Assembly (NCBI GenBank): GCA_910575005.1
Contig: CAJTCL010000004.1
Coordinates: 124,001-188,000, forward strand
Origin: Lachnospiraceae bacterium
GTDB lineage: Bacteria; Bacillota; Clostridia; Lachnospirales; Lachnospiraceae
DNA length: 64,000 nt
Direction: 5' to 3'
Below are positions 36,358-44,872 of the stretch, piece by piece. The notes below the pieces were generated by a model that was not told the DNA's origin, searched no databases, and was given only the letters and a program-made list of their open reading frames with translations. Position 1 is the stretch's first letter. Each line of letters opens with the position of its first letter. Both the position numbers and the translations under genes were made by a program.

Positions 36358-37397
36358 AAAATATTTCGTATATCATTAAACATTACAAAAACCATCAGCG
36401 CCATCAACGCCATCAGACCCACAAAATGTACCATGCCTTCCTTTTCTGGATCAATCTTTTTCCGACGCACTGCTTCAATCAAGAGAAATACCAGCCGCCC
36501 GCCGTCCAATGCCGGAATTGGTAAAAGATTCATAATTCCCAAGTTTGCGGAAAGGAAAATAGAAAAATTGACCATGCTAAGGATTGCAAATCCTGTCCCT
36601 CCTGTAGATTGACTGTTATCATAAGTGTCTCCCATAACTTTTACAATTCCCACTGGTCCAGACAAATCTTTCAGTCCGACCTTACCTGTAACCAGCATCC
36701 GCAGACTCTCCATTGTATTGCAAATCCAATATCTCACCTCATAAAAACTTCCAGAAAGTGTCTCCAACATATTTCCTTTTTCCCGATAAGGACTGCCGTT
36801 CATACCGAGTAATTCCCTGCCGCTCTCCTGATCTAACTTCGGTGTCAATGTGGCTGTATACCGTTTACCATCCCTTTTATATACTACCTCTACCGTTTCA
36901 CCCGGATGAAACAGGGAATATTGGCTGACTTCACGGAAAAAATGGGTGCTAGAACCATTCATGGAGATAATCTCATCGCCCTGCAAAAGTCCTGCCTGCT
37001 CTGCAGGAAATCCTTCTCTGACACTTGTCAATACTGGACGATCATAACCCACACTGGCAATCACAATCAACGCAAACAACCAGGCCATAATAAAATTAAA
37101 AATAGGTCCTGCCGCAACTACGCTGATACGCGCCCATACAGATTTACTGTTAAATGCACGATCATCCTGGCTTTCTCCATCCTCGCCCTCCATCATACAG
37201 GCACCGCCAAACGGCAGCAATTTAAGAGAATATTTTGTCTCTCCTTTGGTAACTCCCACCAACGTTGGTCCAAGTCCCAGACAAAATTCATTGACTTTAA
37301 TGCCATTTTTCTTCGCCAGAAGAAAATGTCCTAATTCATGAAATAAAATAATGATACTAAAAATAATAAGTGCAATTATAATATTCAAACTTACCAC
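36354..37397 (-). CDS. rseP: RIP metalloprotease RseP (site-2 protease)
   Basis: The 347-residue M50 membrane protease has the zinc motif HELGH in LFHELGHFLLAKK (residues 20-24), a PDZ domain (about 120-195, ASVGYDRPVL to EVVYKRDG) and the second metal-binding motif in NLLPIPALDGGRL (around 290-302). It cuts transmembrane segments of anti-sigma factors and signal-peptide remnants. In this position, between dxr and ispG, it is a conserved member of the Firmicute envelope block. Its start overlaps the dxr stop by 7 nt. Confidence 0.96.
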   Translation of the reverse strand: MVSLNIIIALIIFSIIILFHELGHFLLAKKNGIKVNEFCLGLGPTLVGVTKGETKYSLKLLPFGGACMMEGEDGESQDDRAFNSKSVWARISVVAAGPIFNFIMAWLFALIVIASVGYDRPVLTSVREGFPAEQAGLLQGDEIISMNGSSTHFFREVSQYSLFHPGETVEVVYKRDGKRYTATLTPKLDQESGRELLGMNGSPYREKGNMLETLSGSFYEVRYWICNTMESLRMLVTGKVGLKDLSGPVGIVKVMGDTYDNSQSTGGTGFAILSMVNFSIFLSANLGIMNLLPIPALDGGRLVFLLIEAVRRKKIDPEKEGMVHFVGLMALMALMVFVMFNDIRNIL

Positions 37398-38533
37398 CTG
37401 CTCTCTATAAAAGAATAAACCTCTGCCTCTGTCTCAAGAATTTTATCTACATTAGGCTGTTTCTCAAAGCTGCACTGTTCCATACTAGCCTGGATTATCT
37501 CAGGAATCTCCAAAAAAGAAATTTGTCTTTCCAAAAACAATGACACAGCTTTTTCATTGGCAGCATTGTATGCTGTTGGTATATTTCCACCTTGCTTCAT
37601 AGCCGCAAAAGCAAGTGCAAGCCCCTGAAAAGTAGTGTAATCAGGTTCCTCAAACGTTAAATTAGCAAGTTGATAGAAATCCAGACGCTTTCCAGAGAGA
37701 CTGCGCCGCTTTGGATAATACAGGGCATATTGAATGGGGAGACGCATATCCGGCGTGCCAAGCTGGGCGATCACTGCCCCATCCTCATATTCTACCATAG
37801 AATGTATCACACTCTGTGGATGCACCACTACCTCAATCTGCTCTAGTCCCACATCAAAGAGCCATCTGGCCTCCATCACCTCAAGCCCCTTATTTACCAT
37901 TGTCGCAGAATCAATGGTAATCTTCTTTCCCATTGACCAATTTGGGTGACGCAAGGCATCTTCTACCTGAACTTCCTGTAACTGCTCTCGTTTCTTCCCA
38001 CGAAAAGGACCACCAGAGGCAGTGAGTAAAATCTTATGAATAGAATTTCCTTTCTCTCCATTCAGAGATTGAAAAATAGCGCTGTGTTCACTGTCCACTG
38101 GAAGAATATCCACATGATTGGCTTTTGCCAAAGGCATAATGATATGCCCCGCTGTCACCAAGGTCTCCTTATTGGCAAGAGCAATCGTCTTTCCAGCTTC
38201 AACAGCAGCAATTGTGGGCCTAATTCCCAGCATTCCCACAATCGCTGTCACTAATATCTCAGACTCGGGCATCACAGCAATCTCCAGAAGTCCTTCCATA
38301 CCATATAATACTTTGATTGGAAGATCCTGAACTCTGTTTCTCAGATCAGAAGCGGCTTTTTCCTCCCAGAGAACTGCAAGCTTGGGGTGAAATTCCCGAA
38401 TTTGTTTTTCCAAAAGTAACAGATTACTGCCCGCCGCCAATGCCACCACTTCCAAATCCTTTTGTTCCCTGACAATATCCAATGTCTGAGTCCCAATGGA
38501 ACCAGTAGAGCCTAATAATGCAATTTTCTTCAT
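37391..38533 (-). CDS. dxr: 1-deoxy-D-xylulose 5-phosphate reductoisomerase
   Basis: The 380-residue protein starts with the NADPH site MKKIALLGSTGSIGTQTLDI and contains LPVDSEHSAIFQ (metal-binding Glu/Asp region), GGPFRGK, MGKKITIDSATMVNKGLE and WLFDV. Dxr makes MEP from DXP, the committed step of the MEP pathway. It lies 9 nt downstream of cdsA and overlaps rseP. Length and motifs are normal. Confidence 0.97.
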   Translation of the reverse strand: MKKIALLGSTGSIGTQTLDIVREQKDLEVVALAAGSNLLLLEKQIREFHPKLAVLWEEKAASDLRNRVQDLPIKVLYGMEGLLEIAVMPESEILVTAIVGMLGIRPTIAAVEAGKTIALANKETLVTAGHIIMPLAKANHVDILPVDSEHSAIFQSLNGEKGNSIHKILLTASGGPFRGKKREQLQEVQVEDALRHPNWSMGKKITIDSATMVNKGLEVMEARWLFDVGLEQIEVVVHPQSVIHSMVEYEDGAVIAQLGTPDMRLPIQYALYYPKRRSLSGKRLDFYQLANLTFEEPDYTTFQGLALAFAAMKQGGNIPTAYNAANEKAVSLFLERQISFLEIPEIIQASMEQCSFEKQPNVDKILETEAEVYSFIESRW

Positions 38534-38542
38534 AATCTTCTC

Positions 38543-39346
38543 CTATCTTATCAGAAATCTTGCCAGATAATAGAGCATAGGCGCGGTAAAAATAACACTG
38601 TCAAAGCGGTCTAGAATCCCACCATGTCCTGGAATTATCTTTCCGTAATCCTTGATAGCATAATTCCGTTTCACTGCAGAAGCCGCCAAATCACCAATCA
38701 TGGAAATTATGGCTCCGATGGCACTGATTGCAGCCAAAATAAAAATGTCCTCGGTGGCCAGATTCATCTGTTCCCGAAAGATCCAGCCATACAGCATGGT
38801 AAGAAGGGCTGCTCCCAGCACTCCTCCAAAAGCTCCCTCCACAGATTTCTTGGGACTTAATTTGGGCGCCATCTTATGTTTACCAATTAAGACTCCCACA
38901 CAATAAGCACACGTATCACTACCCCAAGAAGCCAAGAAAATCAACCAAACAATATAGGCGCCTACCGCCATAATCCTTGTCTGGTAGATACATGACAACA
39001 TTACCGCCACATAAAACACACCCGTAAATCCAGCAAATACTTGATCTGCTTTGTACTGTGGAAATTTCAGTACATAGACTGCCATAGTCAGAATTAAAAA
39101 TCCCAATACAAAAATTTCTTTCTCTGGAATAAAAGGAATGCCCAAATTTATATAATAGACCAACACTGCCAGATATCCCACCATACCTAGCAGAGATTTT
39201 TCTATATGAAACACACGGTATAATTCAAACAAACCTATTACAGATACCGCAAAAAGTCCTGCCAGCAATAGATACCCGCCAGAAATAATCAGCACAAGCG
39301 CTGCTGCTACCAATACAATTCCGCTTAACAATCGTGTTCGGAACAC
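38543..39346 (-). CDS. cdsA: Phosphatidate cytidylyltransferase
   Basis: The 267-residue polytopic membrane protein has the CDP-diglyceride synthase signature KRNYAIKDYGKIIPGHGG-LDRFDS near the C-terminus and seven to eight membrane helices. I prefer the GTG start at 39346, because AGGAGG lies at proper distance from it, while the ATG at 39352 is only about 1 nt from the SD. CdsA makes CDP-diacylglycerol for phospholipid synthesis. It is in the uppS-cdsA-dxr-rseP order. Confidence 0.94.
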   Translation of the reverse strand: MFRTRLLSGIVLVAAALVLIISGGYLLLAGLFAVSVIGLFELYRVFHIEKSLLGMVGYLAVLVYYINLGIPFIPEKEIFVLGFLILTMAVYVLKFPQYKADQVFAGFTGVFYVAVMLSCIYQTRIMAVGAYIVWLIFLASWGSDTCAYCVGVLIGKHKMAPKLSPKKSVEGAFGGVLGAALLTMLYGWIFREQMNLATEDIFILAAISAIGAIISMIGDLAASAVKRNYAIKDYGKIIPGHGGILDRFDSVIFTAPMLYYLARFLIR

Positions 39347-39377
39347 TCCCATTCCTCCTTATAAGTTTGATACTCTG

Positions 39378-40094
39378 TCATCTTGATGCAGAAGTATCTA
39401 CTCCGCCATAGCGTCTGTCTCTTTTATTATAGTCTTCAATAGCTTTTACTAATTCCTCTTTTGTAAAATCCGGCCAGAGAACTTCTGTAAAATACAATTC
39501 ACTGTAAGCAAGCTGCCACAATAAATAATTCGACAGACGCTGTTCCCCGCTGGTGCGGATCAACAGATCTGGTGAAGGAATTTCTTTTGTATCTAAATAA
39601 GATTCAAATTTTGAACAATCTAATTCATCCAACGTAAACGTACCTTCTTTGTAATCTACAAGCATCTGCTTCATAGCACGAAGCATTTCATCCTGACTGC
39701 CATAATTGATGGCAATCTGAAAATTCAAGCCATCCTGATCTTTGGAAAATTCTTCCAGTCTATGAATGCTCTCCTGGATATCCTGGTCTAATTTCGATAT
39801 ATCTCCAATAACCCGAACACGCATATGATTTTTTTCTGCTGTTTTCATGCAATTTTTCATATAATTACGTAAAAGCTTCATTAAGGCGTTGACTTCATCT
39901 CGAGGCCGCGCCCAATTTTCTGTGGAAAAAGCATAGACAGTCAGATATTTAATTCCCAGATTCCATGCCTCCCGACAGATCGTCTCCACATTTTTGGCTC
40001 CTTGCGTATGCCCATAATTTCTTGGCAAACCACGTTTTTTGGCCCATCTGCCATTTCCATCTAATATAATCGCTACATGTTGTGGAATTATCAT
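39378..40094 (-). CDS. uppS: Isoprenyl transferase (undecaprenyl diphosphate synthase)
   Basis: The 238-residue protein begins MIIPQHVAIILDGNGRWAKKRG, with the catalytic Asp in LDGNGRWA, and includes YAFSTENWARP and the C-terminal LLIRTSGEQRLSNYLLWQLAYSELYF. It builds the C55 lipid carrier for peptidoglycan. ATG 40094 has TGGAGG just before it; a longer frame upstream is not needed. A terminator separates it from frr, so uppS starts a new unit that runs to polC. Confidence 0.96.
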   Translation of the reverse strand: MIIPQHVAIILDGNGRWAKKRGLPRNYGHTQGAKNVETICREAWNLGIKYLTVYAFSTENWARPRDEVNALMKLLRNYMKNCMKTAEKNHMRVRVIGDISKLDQDIQESIHRLEEFSKDQDGLNFQIAINYGSQDEMLRAMKQMLVDYKEGTFTLDELDCSKFESYLDTKEIPSPDLLIRTSGEQRLSNYLLWQLAYSELYFTEVLWPDFTKEELVKAIEDYNKRDRRYGGVDTSASR

Positions 40095-40208
40095 ATTTAC
40101 CTCCATCATATAGAAACAAAGCGGATAGAATAAAGTGGTCAGACCCTGCACATAATATTATTCATATATTAGAAAAGTTCCACAAACCCCATTAATAATT
40201 AATATATG

Positions 40209-40238
40209 AAAAAAGGGACAGGCAAACGCCAGTCCCCT
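40209..40238 (-). terminator. Terminator after frr
   Basis: On the minus strand GGGACTGGC GTTT GCCTGTCCC is followed by TTTTTTC. It separates the bactofilin-pyrH-frr unit from uppS. Confidence 0.8.
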
Positions 40239-40262
40239 ATGCACCCTTCAAACAGGCTTTCC

Positions 40263-40817
40263 CTATACGGTAAGAATTTCTTTTGATTTTTCTTCTACTG
40301 CCTTATCTACATTTGCAATATATTTATCGGTTAATTTCTGCACTTGTTCCTCAAGCTGTTTGATCTCATCCTCAGAAATATCATTGGATTTACCCATTTT
40401 TTTCAATGCATCATTGGCATCTCTGCGGATATTACGAACCGCCACTTTAGCATTCTCGCCTTTTTTCTTGACATCTTTTGCCAATTCTTTTCTGCGCTCT
40501 TCTGTCAATTCTGGGAAAACCAGGCGGATTACTTTTCCATCATTCGTAGGGTTGATACCCAAATCAGAGGTCAGAATTGCCTTCTCAATCTCACGAACCA
40601 TGTTTGCTTCCCAAGGCTGAATCAAAATCATACGCGGTTCTGGTACAGAAATATTAGCCACCTGCTGAAGTCCGGTCGGTGTTCCGTAATAATCTACCTT
40701 AAGTTTGTCCAATACATGCGGATTGGCACGTCCTGCACGAATAGAGCCAAACTCTCCCAACAAATTGTCATATGATTTCTGCATCTTATTATTATATTGC
40801 TGTAACCTCTCATCCAT
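40263..40817 (-). CDS. frr: Ribosome recycling factor
   Basis: The 184-residue protein has the RRF sequence features GRANPHVLDKLKVDYYG, PLxQVANISVPEPRM and IRLVFPELTEERRKELAK. It splits post-termination ribosomes together with EF-G. It lies 21 nt downstream of pyrH, as in most Firmicutes, and is followed by a strong terminator. Confidence 0.98.
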   Translation of the reverse strand: MDERLQQYNNKMQKSYDNLLGEFGSIRAGRANPHVLDKLKVDYYGTPTGLQQVANISVPEPRMILIQPWEANMVREIEKAILTSDLGINPTNDGKVIRLVFPELTEERRKELAKDVKKKGENAKVAVRNIRRDANDALKKMGKSNDISEDEIKQLEEQVQKLTDKYIANVDKAVEEKSKEILTV

Positions 40818-40838
40818 AAATGATTCCTCCGATATAAT

Positions 40839-41534
40839 CTACACTGTCACCCTTGTTCCAGAGAATTGTCCACTTATTGCTTTCACAATGCTGTTCTCTT
40901 CATTCAAGCCAAACACAAACATAGGCATTTTATTTTCCAAACACATAATAGAAGCTGTCAAATCCACTACGGCAAGTTTCTTATCAATGACTTCCTGAAT
41001 GGACACCTCATCATATTTCATTGCAGAAGGATTTGACTTGGGATCACTGTCATAAACGCCATCTATCGCTTTAGCCAATAAGATACCCTCTGCCTCCACT
41101 TCCACTGCGCGCAGCACGGTCGCTGTATCTGTGGAAAAATAAGGATGCCCTGTTCCTCCAGCAAAGAAACAAACAATTCCCTTATTAAAATATTTGTTGA
41201 CACGATCTTTGGAATACAGCTTTGTAAATGCTCCGCACTCAAACGGAGTTAAGATCTGCGTCATCATCCCCACAGAACGAAAAATCTCTGAGACATAAAT
41301 ACAGTTCATCACTGTGGCAAGCATTCCAATCTGGTCTGCTTTGGTACGGTCAATCGTCTCACTGGTTCTTCCACGCCAAAAATTACCGCCGCCAATCACA
41401 ATTCCAACTTCTATTCCCTGATCAACCAATTGTTTTACCTGTTTGGCAACTACTGTCACGGTAGGTTCGTCAAACCCTGTATGCTTCTCTCCCGCCAGCG
41501 CCTCTCCACTTAATTTTAATAATATTCTTTTCAT
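40839..41534 (-). CDS. pyrH: UMP kinase
   Basis: The 231-residue amino-acid-kinase fold protein begins MKRILLKLSGEALAG, with GIVIGGGNFWRG for the phosphate site and TAxVLRAVEVEAEGILLAK in the nucleotide region. It phosphorylates UMP to UDP. ATG 41534 is chosen, as GGAAGG lies upstream and the longer frame adds a non-homologous, Cys/Arg-containing extension. It follows the bactofilin gene after 11 nt. Confidence 0.97.
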   Translation of the reverse strand: MKRILLKLSGEALAGEKHTGFDEPTVTVVAKQVKQLVDQGIEVGIVIGGGNFWRGRTSETIDRTKADQIGMLATVMNCIYVSEIFRSVGMMTQILTPFECGAFTKLYSKDRVNKYFNKGIVCFFAGGTGHPYFSTDTATVLRAVEVEAEGILLAKAIDGVYDSDPKSNPSAMKYDEVSIQEVIDKKLAVVDLTASIMCLENKMPMFVFGLNEENSIVKAISGQFSGTRVTV

Positions 41535-41545
41535 ACTATGCCTTC

Positions 41546-42388
41546 CTATTTTGTTCCAAACAGGGTATCCATATCTACCTCTGCATAACACTGAGAACAG
41601 AAGCCTTCAATCACTGCACCATTGTTGATCTGTACAGAACGTGATTTGATATTACCCATAACAACTGCGGAAGTATCTACTACTACTGGCCCCTGCACAT
41701 CAATATCACCTTTGATTGCACCTGCAATCACTGCACTGGTTGCAGAAATATTACCAATCACCACGGAACCAAGTCCGATTTTTACTGTTCCACTGGTAGA
41801 AATTTCACCCTCAATCTTTGCAGAATCAGCAAAGAACTCTGCGGACTGAGTATTTCCCACAATACTGCCTGTCACGGTCATCTTGCCATTACAGGTTACA
41901 TTTCCATCAATCTTACCCCGAAGCTCAAAAGAACCAGTGGATTCCAGATCACCTCTCAAACAAGTTCCCTCTGTGATAATAGTCACTTCATCAGATACTT
42001 CCTGAGGCAGACTGAATTGTTTTTCTGTGTTTTCTGCATTTGCGATATTTTCTGTGCTCAAATTATTTTCCTCCTTTGGGTTCATTTCGTCTGTATCAAT
42101 CGTAGTTTCTTTCTCATTCTCCTGGATCACATCCTCCAGCTTGATTTCTGGAAGATCTGGCTCTTCCGGTGTCAAAATCACAGGCTCCTCCATTGGCGGA
42201 TTCTTCTCCACTTTTTCAAAAAGACCTTCCAATTTTTTCAACTCGGATTCCACATCCACTTCTTGTTCTAACGTATTTACAAGCAGATCGGATTGTCCTG
42301 GTTGTACATTTTCTGTCATTTCTTCTCCTGGAAGCAGTTCATTCACCGCCTGAGACAAGTCTTCCTTGAAATCTTTAAAAAAGCTCAT
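41546..42388 (-). CDS. Bactofilin-family cytoskeletal protein with acidic N-terminal extension
   Basis: The 280-residue protein starts at ATG 42388 (MSFFKDFKED; GGAGGT upstream). The first 135 residues are acidic and low in complexity (Glu/Asn-rich). Residues about 140-265 are the bactofilin beta-helix (GTCLRGDLESTGSFELRGKI, then repeats of about 18 residues with Gly and Val), and the end carries CSQCYAEVDMD. Bactofilins polymerise without nucleotide and scaffold envelope enzymes. A polysaccharide deacetylase lies directly upstream, a plausible envelope partner, and pyrH follows after 11 nt. The extension may serve as an interaction region (inference). Confidence 0.9.
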   Translation of the reverse strand: MSFFKDFKEDLSQAVNELLPGEEMTENVQPGQSDLLVNTLEQEVDVESELKKLEGLFEKVEKNPPMEEPVILTPEEPDLPEIKLEDVIQENEKETTIDTDEMNPKEENNLSTENIANAENTEKQFSLPQEVSDEVTIITEGTCLRGDLESTGSFELRGKIDGNVTCNGKMTVTGSIVGNTQSAEFFADSAKIEGEISTSGTVKIGLGSVVIGNISATSAVIAGAIKGDIDVQGPVVVDTSAVVMGNIKSRSVQINNGAVIEGFCSQCYAEVDMDTLFGTK

Positions 42389-42441
42389 ATATGTAACCTC
42401 CATAAATTATTTTCCATAATGAGTCATACGCGGGCACAGTG

Positions 42442-43413
42442 TTATTCCACACTGTCCACTGGTATATGCTGTATCAATTTTGTTGTTTCATCAATGGGCA
42501 AAAGTTCTGCCCCTATTTCCTGCAGCTGGTCAATCATTGGCACCAGCGCCTCTACTGTAGCTGCCTTTGCAGATGTATCATGCATCAACACAACAGATGT
42601 ATCATATTTTACTACTTCGGTCATTACATTTTGTACCAGTTCATCAGAGGTATATGCCTGACTAGTCGCATCGCCGCTTTCTATATTCCAGTCAAAATAA
42701 GTGAGTCCTTCTCCCTCCACATAGCGAATCAGCTCTTTCATATCCACATTGCTTACTTGATTACTGCTTCCTCCTGGGAATCGCATAATTGTAGGTGTTA
42801 CACCTGTCACTTCCTCCAAATAAGCTTGCAGATGACTCATATCCTCTTTGAAGGCATCCAGAGATTGATAGATCATGTCATATTTATGAGAATAAGAATG
42901 CATTCCAAGTGTATGTCCCTCCGCTACAATGCGCTGATAAAGTTCCCTGGAAGCTTCATCATCAAATCCCACCACAAAAAAGGTTGCTTTGATGTTGCGC
43001 TCTTTTAAAATATCCAAAATCTTGGAGGTATTTTCACTGGGTCCATCATCAAATGTAAGATACACTTTACGAGACTGCTCCGTCTCTACTGGCATGTTCC
43101 CTGCCTGCCCATCTTCCTGTGCCACAGAGCCTGCGGCCGCATCACTGTCCGATATGGATTCCTTCTCTCCCTCTTGTGAAGAGCCTGCCGCTTTCTTCTG
43201 CTCCTCCACAACCCGTTGCACGGAGATTATAGATTCCTCGAGTCTTTCTAATTTATTCTCCAGAAAAACTAATTTTACAAACATGGCCACCATCAGCACA
43301 GATAATATGATAATCCAAACCCCAGCCCCTGTGAGAATAGACATTTTCATTTTATTGACTCGTCTGCGTCTCATCTGCTGTTCACTAAATCCATTTTCTG
43401 TCTTTTCTTCCAT
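42442..43413 (-). CDS. Membrane-anchored polysaccharide deacetylase (NodB domain)
   Basis: The 323-residue protein has a short basic cytosolic N-terminus, one membrane helix (about 26-50), an Asp/Glu/Gly-rich linker and a NodB domain (about 115-310). The domain contains YLTFDDGPSENT (motif 1, catalytic Asp pair), HSYSHKY (motif 2, zinc His pair) and RFPGGSSN (motif 3). These enzymes remove acetyl groups from N-acetylglucosamine in peptidoglycan or exopolysaccharide, which can block lysozyme. The SD is GGGGAGG. It stands upstream of the bactofilin gene. Confidence 0.92.
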   Translation of the reverse strand: MEEKTENGFSEQQMRRRRVNKMKMSILTGAGVWIIILSVLMVAMFVKLVFLENKLERLEESIISVQRVVEEQKKAAGSSQEGEKESISDSDAAAGSVAQEDGQAGNMPVETEQSRKVYLTFDDGPSENTSKILDILKERNIKATFFVVGFDDEASRELYQRIVAEGHTLGMHSYSHKYDMIYQSLDAFKEDMSHLQAYLEEVTGVTPTIMRFPGGSSNQVSNVDMKELIRYVEGEGLTYFDWNIESGDATSQAYTSDELVQNVMTEVVKYDTSVVLMHDTSAKAATVEALVPMIDQLQEIGAELLPIDETTKLIQHIPVDSVE

Positions 43414-44049
43414 GTACGGACCTCCCCGGTCTTTTAAGCACTACTCTAGATTATTGTATCACATTTTTCAGAAAACGCATTAAAAATATTTCAAAAAACA
43501 TGTACTATTTTTTTGTAATATTCCCAATTTTATCTGTTTTTATTAACATATATTTACAACTTTTCAGAATAAAAACATATTTTTATTTTATTTTTTAGTT
43601 TTCAATGTAATTGGAAATATTTCATTTTACCGCCCTGTTTTGTAAAATATTATAAAAATTTTCTCTTAATTTGGAAATCTCTTCCTGTGCTTTATCATTA
43701 TATACCTCTTAATTATTTCCATTTTCTAGTCTATTATTCCTAGAAAGATTAGAAGGCAAAAGACACAATTGTAAATCTTTGTATTTTTTACTAACATTAG
43801 AATTAGAGATTGTTTCATATTAGGAAAACGCAGTTTCAAGGGCCTTCCATGCTTTGGCGAGGAGCAACCCACCTCAGCGGTGTCAGTGGTGTTGATTTCA
43901 ATGTGAAATGGTCAAACTTTAGGAACGGTTATTCTTGGAATATGATAATTGCCCAACGCTTGGCATTTTTTGACATCAAACTCGCTGAATGCATATCAAC
44001 TTAATATGAAAAGGAAAAGCTAAGAAAAACTCTCCCATCCGATACAAAT
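43414..44049. other. AT-rich gap with one GC-richer unexplained block
   Basis: There is no supported gene in 636 bp. The first 390 bp are very AT-rich, probably the deacetylase promoter zone, including an extended -10 TGATACAAT on the minus strand near 43454-43462. A GC-richer block at about 43830-44000 contains a 64-codon plus-strand frame (43810-44004) without SD or recognisable similarity; it could be an eroded gene or element. Confidence 0.4.
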
Positions 44050-44829
44050 TTAAGAAGAAGCATTTAATATTTTATCAATCTCCACCAACAGCTTATCTTT
44101 AACTGCAGGTTTCAGAAAATAGCCTGCTGGCTTTAATTTCAACACTGCCTCAATATTGGCCCGATCATTGATTGCAGTCAGAAAAACCACTGGAATGTCC
44201 TTCATTTCCTCATCTGCACGTATCATTTCCAATGTCATTCTCCCATCGCAAATCGGCATTTCATAGTCCAGCAAAATCAAGTCTGGACGTTTTTTGCCTA
44301 TCGAAGTCATCGCTTGTGCTCCAGAAATGGCCACAGCAATTTCATAATACTCCTCCAACATAGCCTTCATTGTTCGCAGTGTAGTTCCATTATCATCCAC
44401 CACTAAAATTCGCTTTCGGTCAGCCGTCCCCTTTTTCTCTTCTGCGGCATCTTGTTCCACTTTTTCCTTGTCCAAACCAAGCCTTCTGCACACTGCGTCC
44501 ATAATGATAGTATTTTCTACTGGACGGATTAAATTTTCAAACTGCCCATCTTCATAATATTGAAAAAAGGTTTTACTCTCCTCTTTTGTGCCGATCGTCA
44601 ACACTGGAATATTAGAATATTGATCACTTAACATAAAAAAGATGGAAGTATCAATATCATATGCGCCGATCAAACTAATCAACACTAAATCGGGATTGAC
44701 AATTTTTAACATCCCCTCCAAAACACTAGCGTTTTCTGAACAAAGCTGTACATGAAAAAACTGCGCCAAAAAGGTATTAGTCTCCTTTACTACACTATTA
44801 AGCTTTCCTATCAATAATATTTTTTTCAT
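44050..44829 (-). CDS. Response regulator with pseudo-receiver and receiver domains
   Basis: The 259-residue protein contains two receiver folds. Residues 1-120 are receiver-like (MKKILLIGK..., PDLVLISL) but lack the acceptor Asp, so this is a pseudo-receiver. Residues 139-255 are a full receiver with DD (145-146), phospho-acceptor Asp188 in LILLDYEMP, and Lys in GYFLKP. There is no output domain, which suggests a role as phospho-relay or stand-alone modulator. It lies 43 nt downstream of a hybrid histidine kinase and should be its partner. Its second receiver is clearly paralogous to that of the hemerythrin protein at 61060. Confidence 0.88.
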   Translation of the reverse strand: MKKILLIGKLNSVVKETNTFLAQFFHVQLCSENASVLEGMLKIVNPDLVLISLIGAYDIDTSIFFMLSDQYSNIPVLTIGTKEESKTFFQYYEDGQFENLIRPVENTIIMDAVCRRLGLDKEKVEQDAAEEKKGTADRKRILVVDDNGTTLRTMKAMLEEYYEIAVAISGAQAMTSIGKKRPDLILLDYEMPICDGRMTLEMIRADEEMKDIPVVFLTAINDRANIEAVLKLKPAGYFLKPAVKDKLLVEIDKILNASS

Positions 44830-44872
44830 CTTTTCCTCCTCTTTTGCATTTGCTGTGGTTTAAATGAATCAT

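Noticed and set aside
43810-44004. Plus-strand 64-codon gene
   Set aside because: No SD, no recognisable domain; recorded only as an unexplained block.
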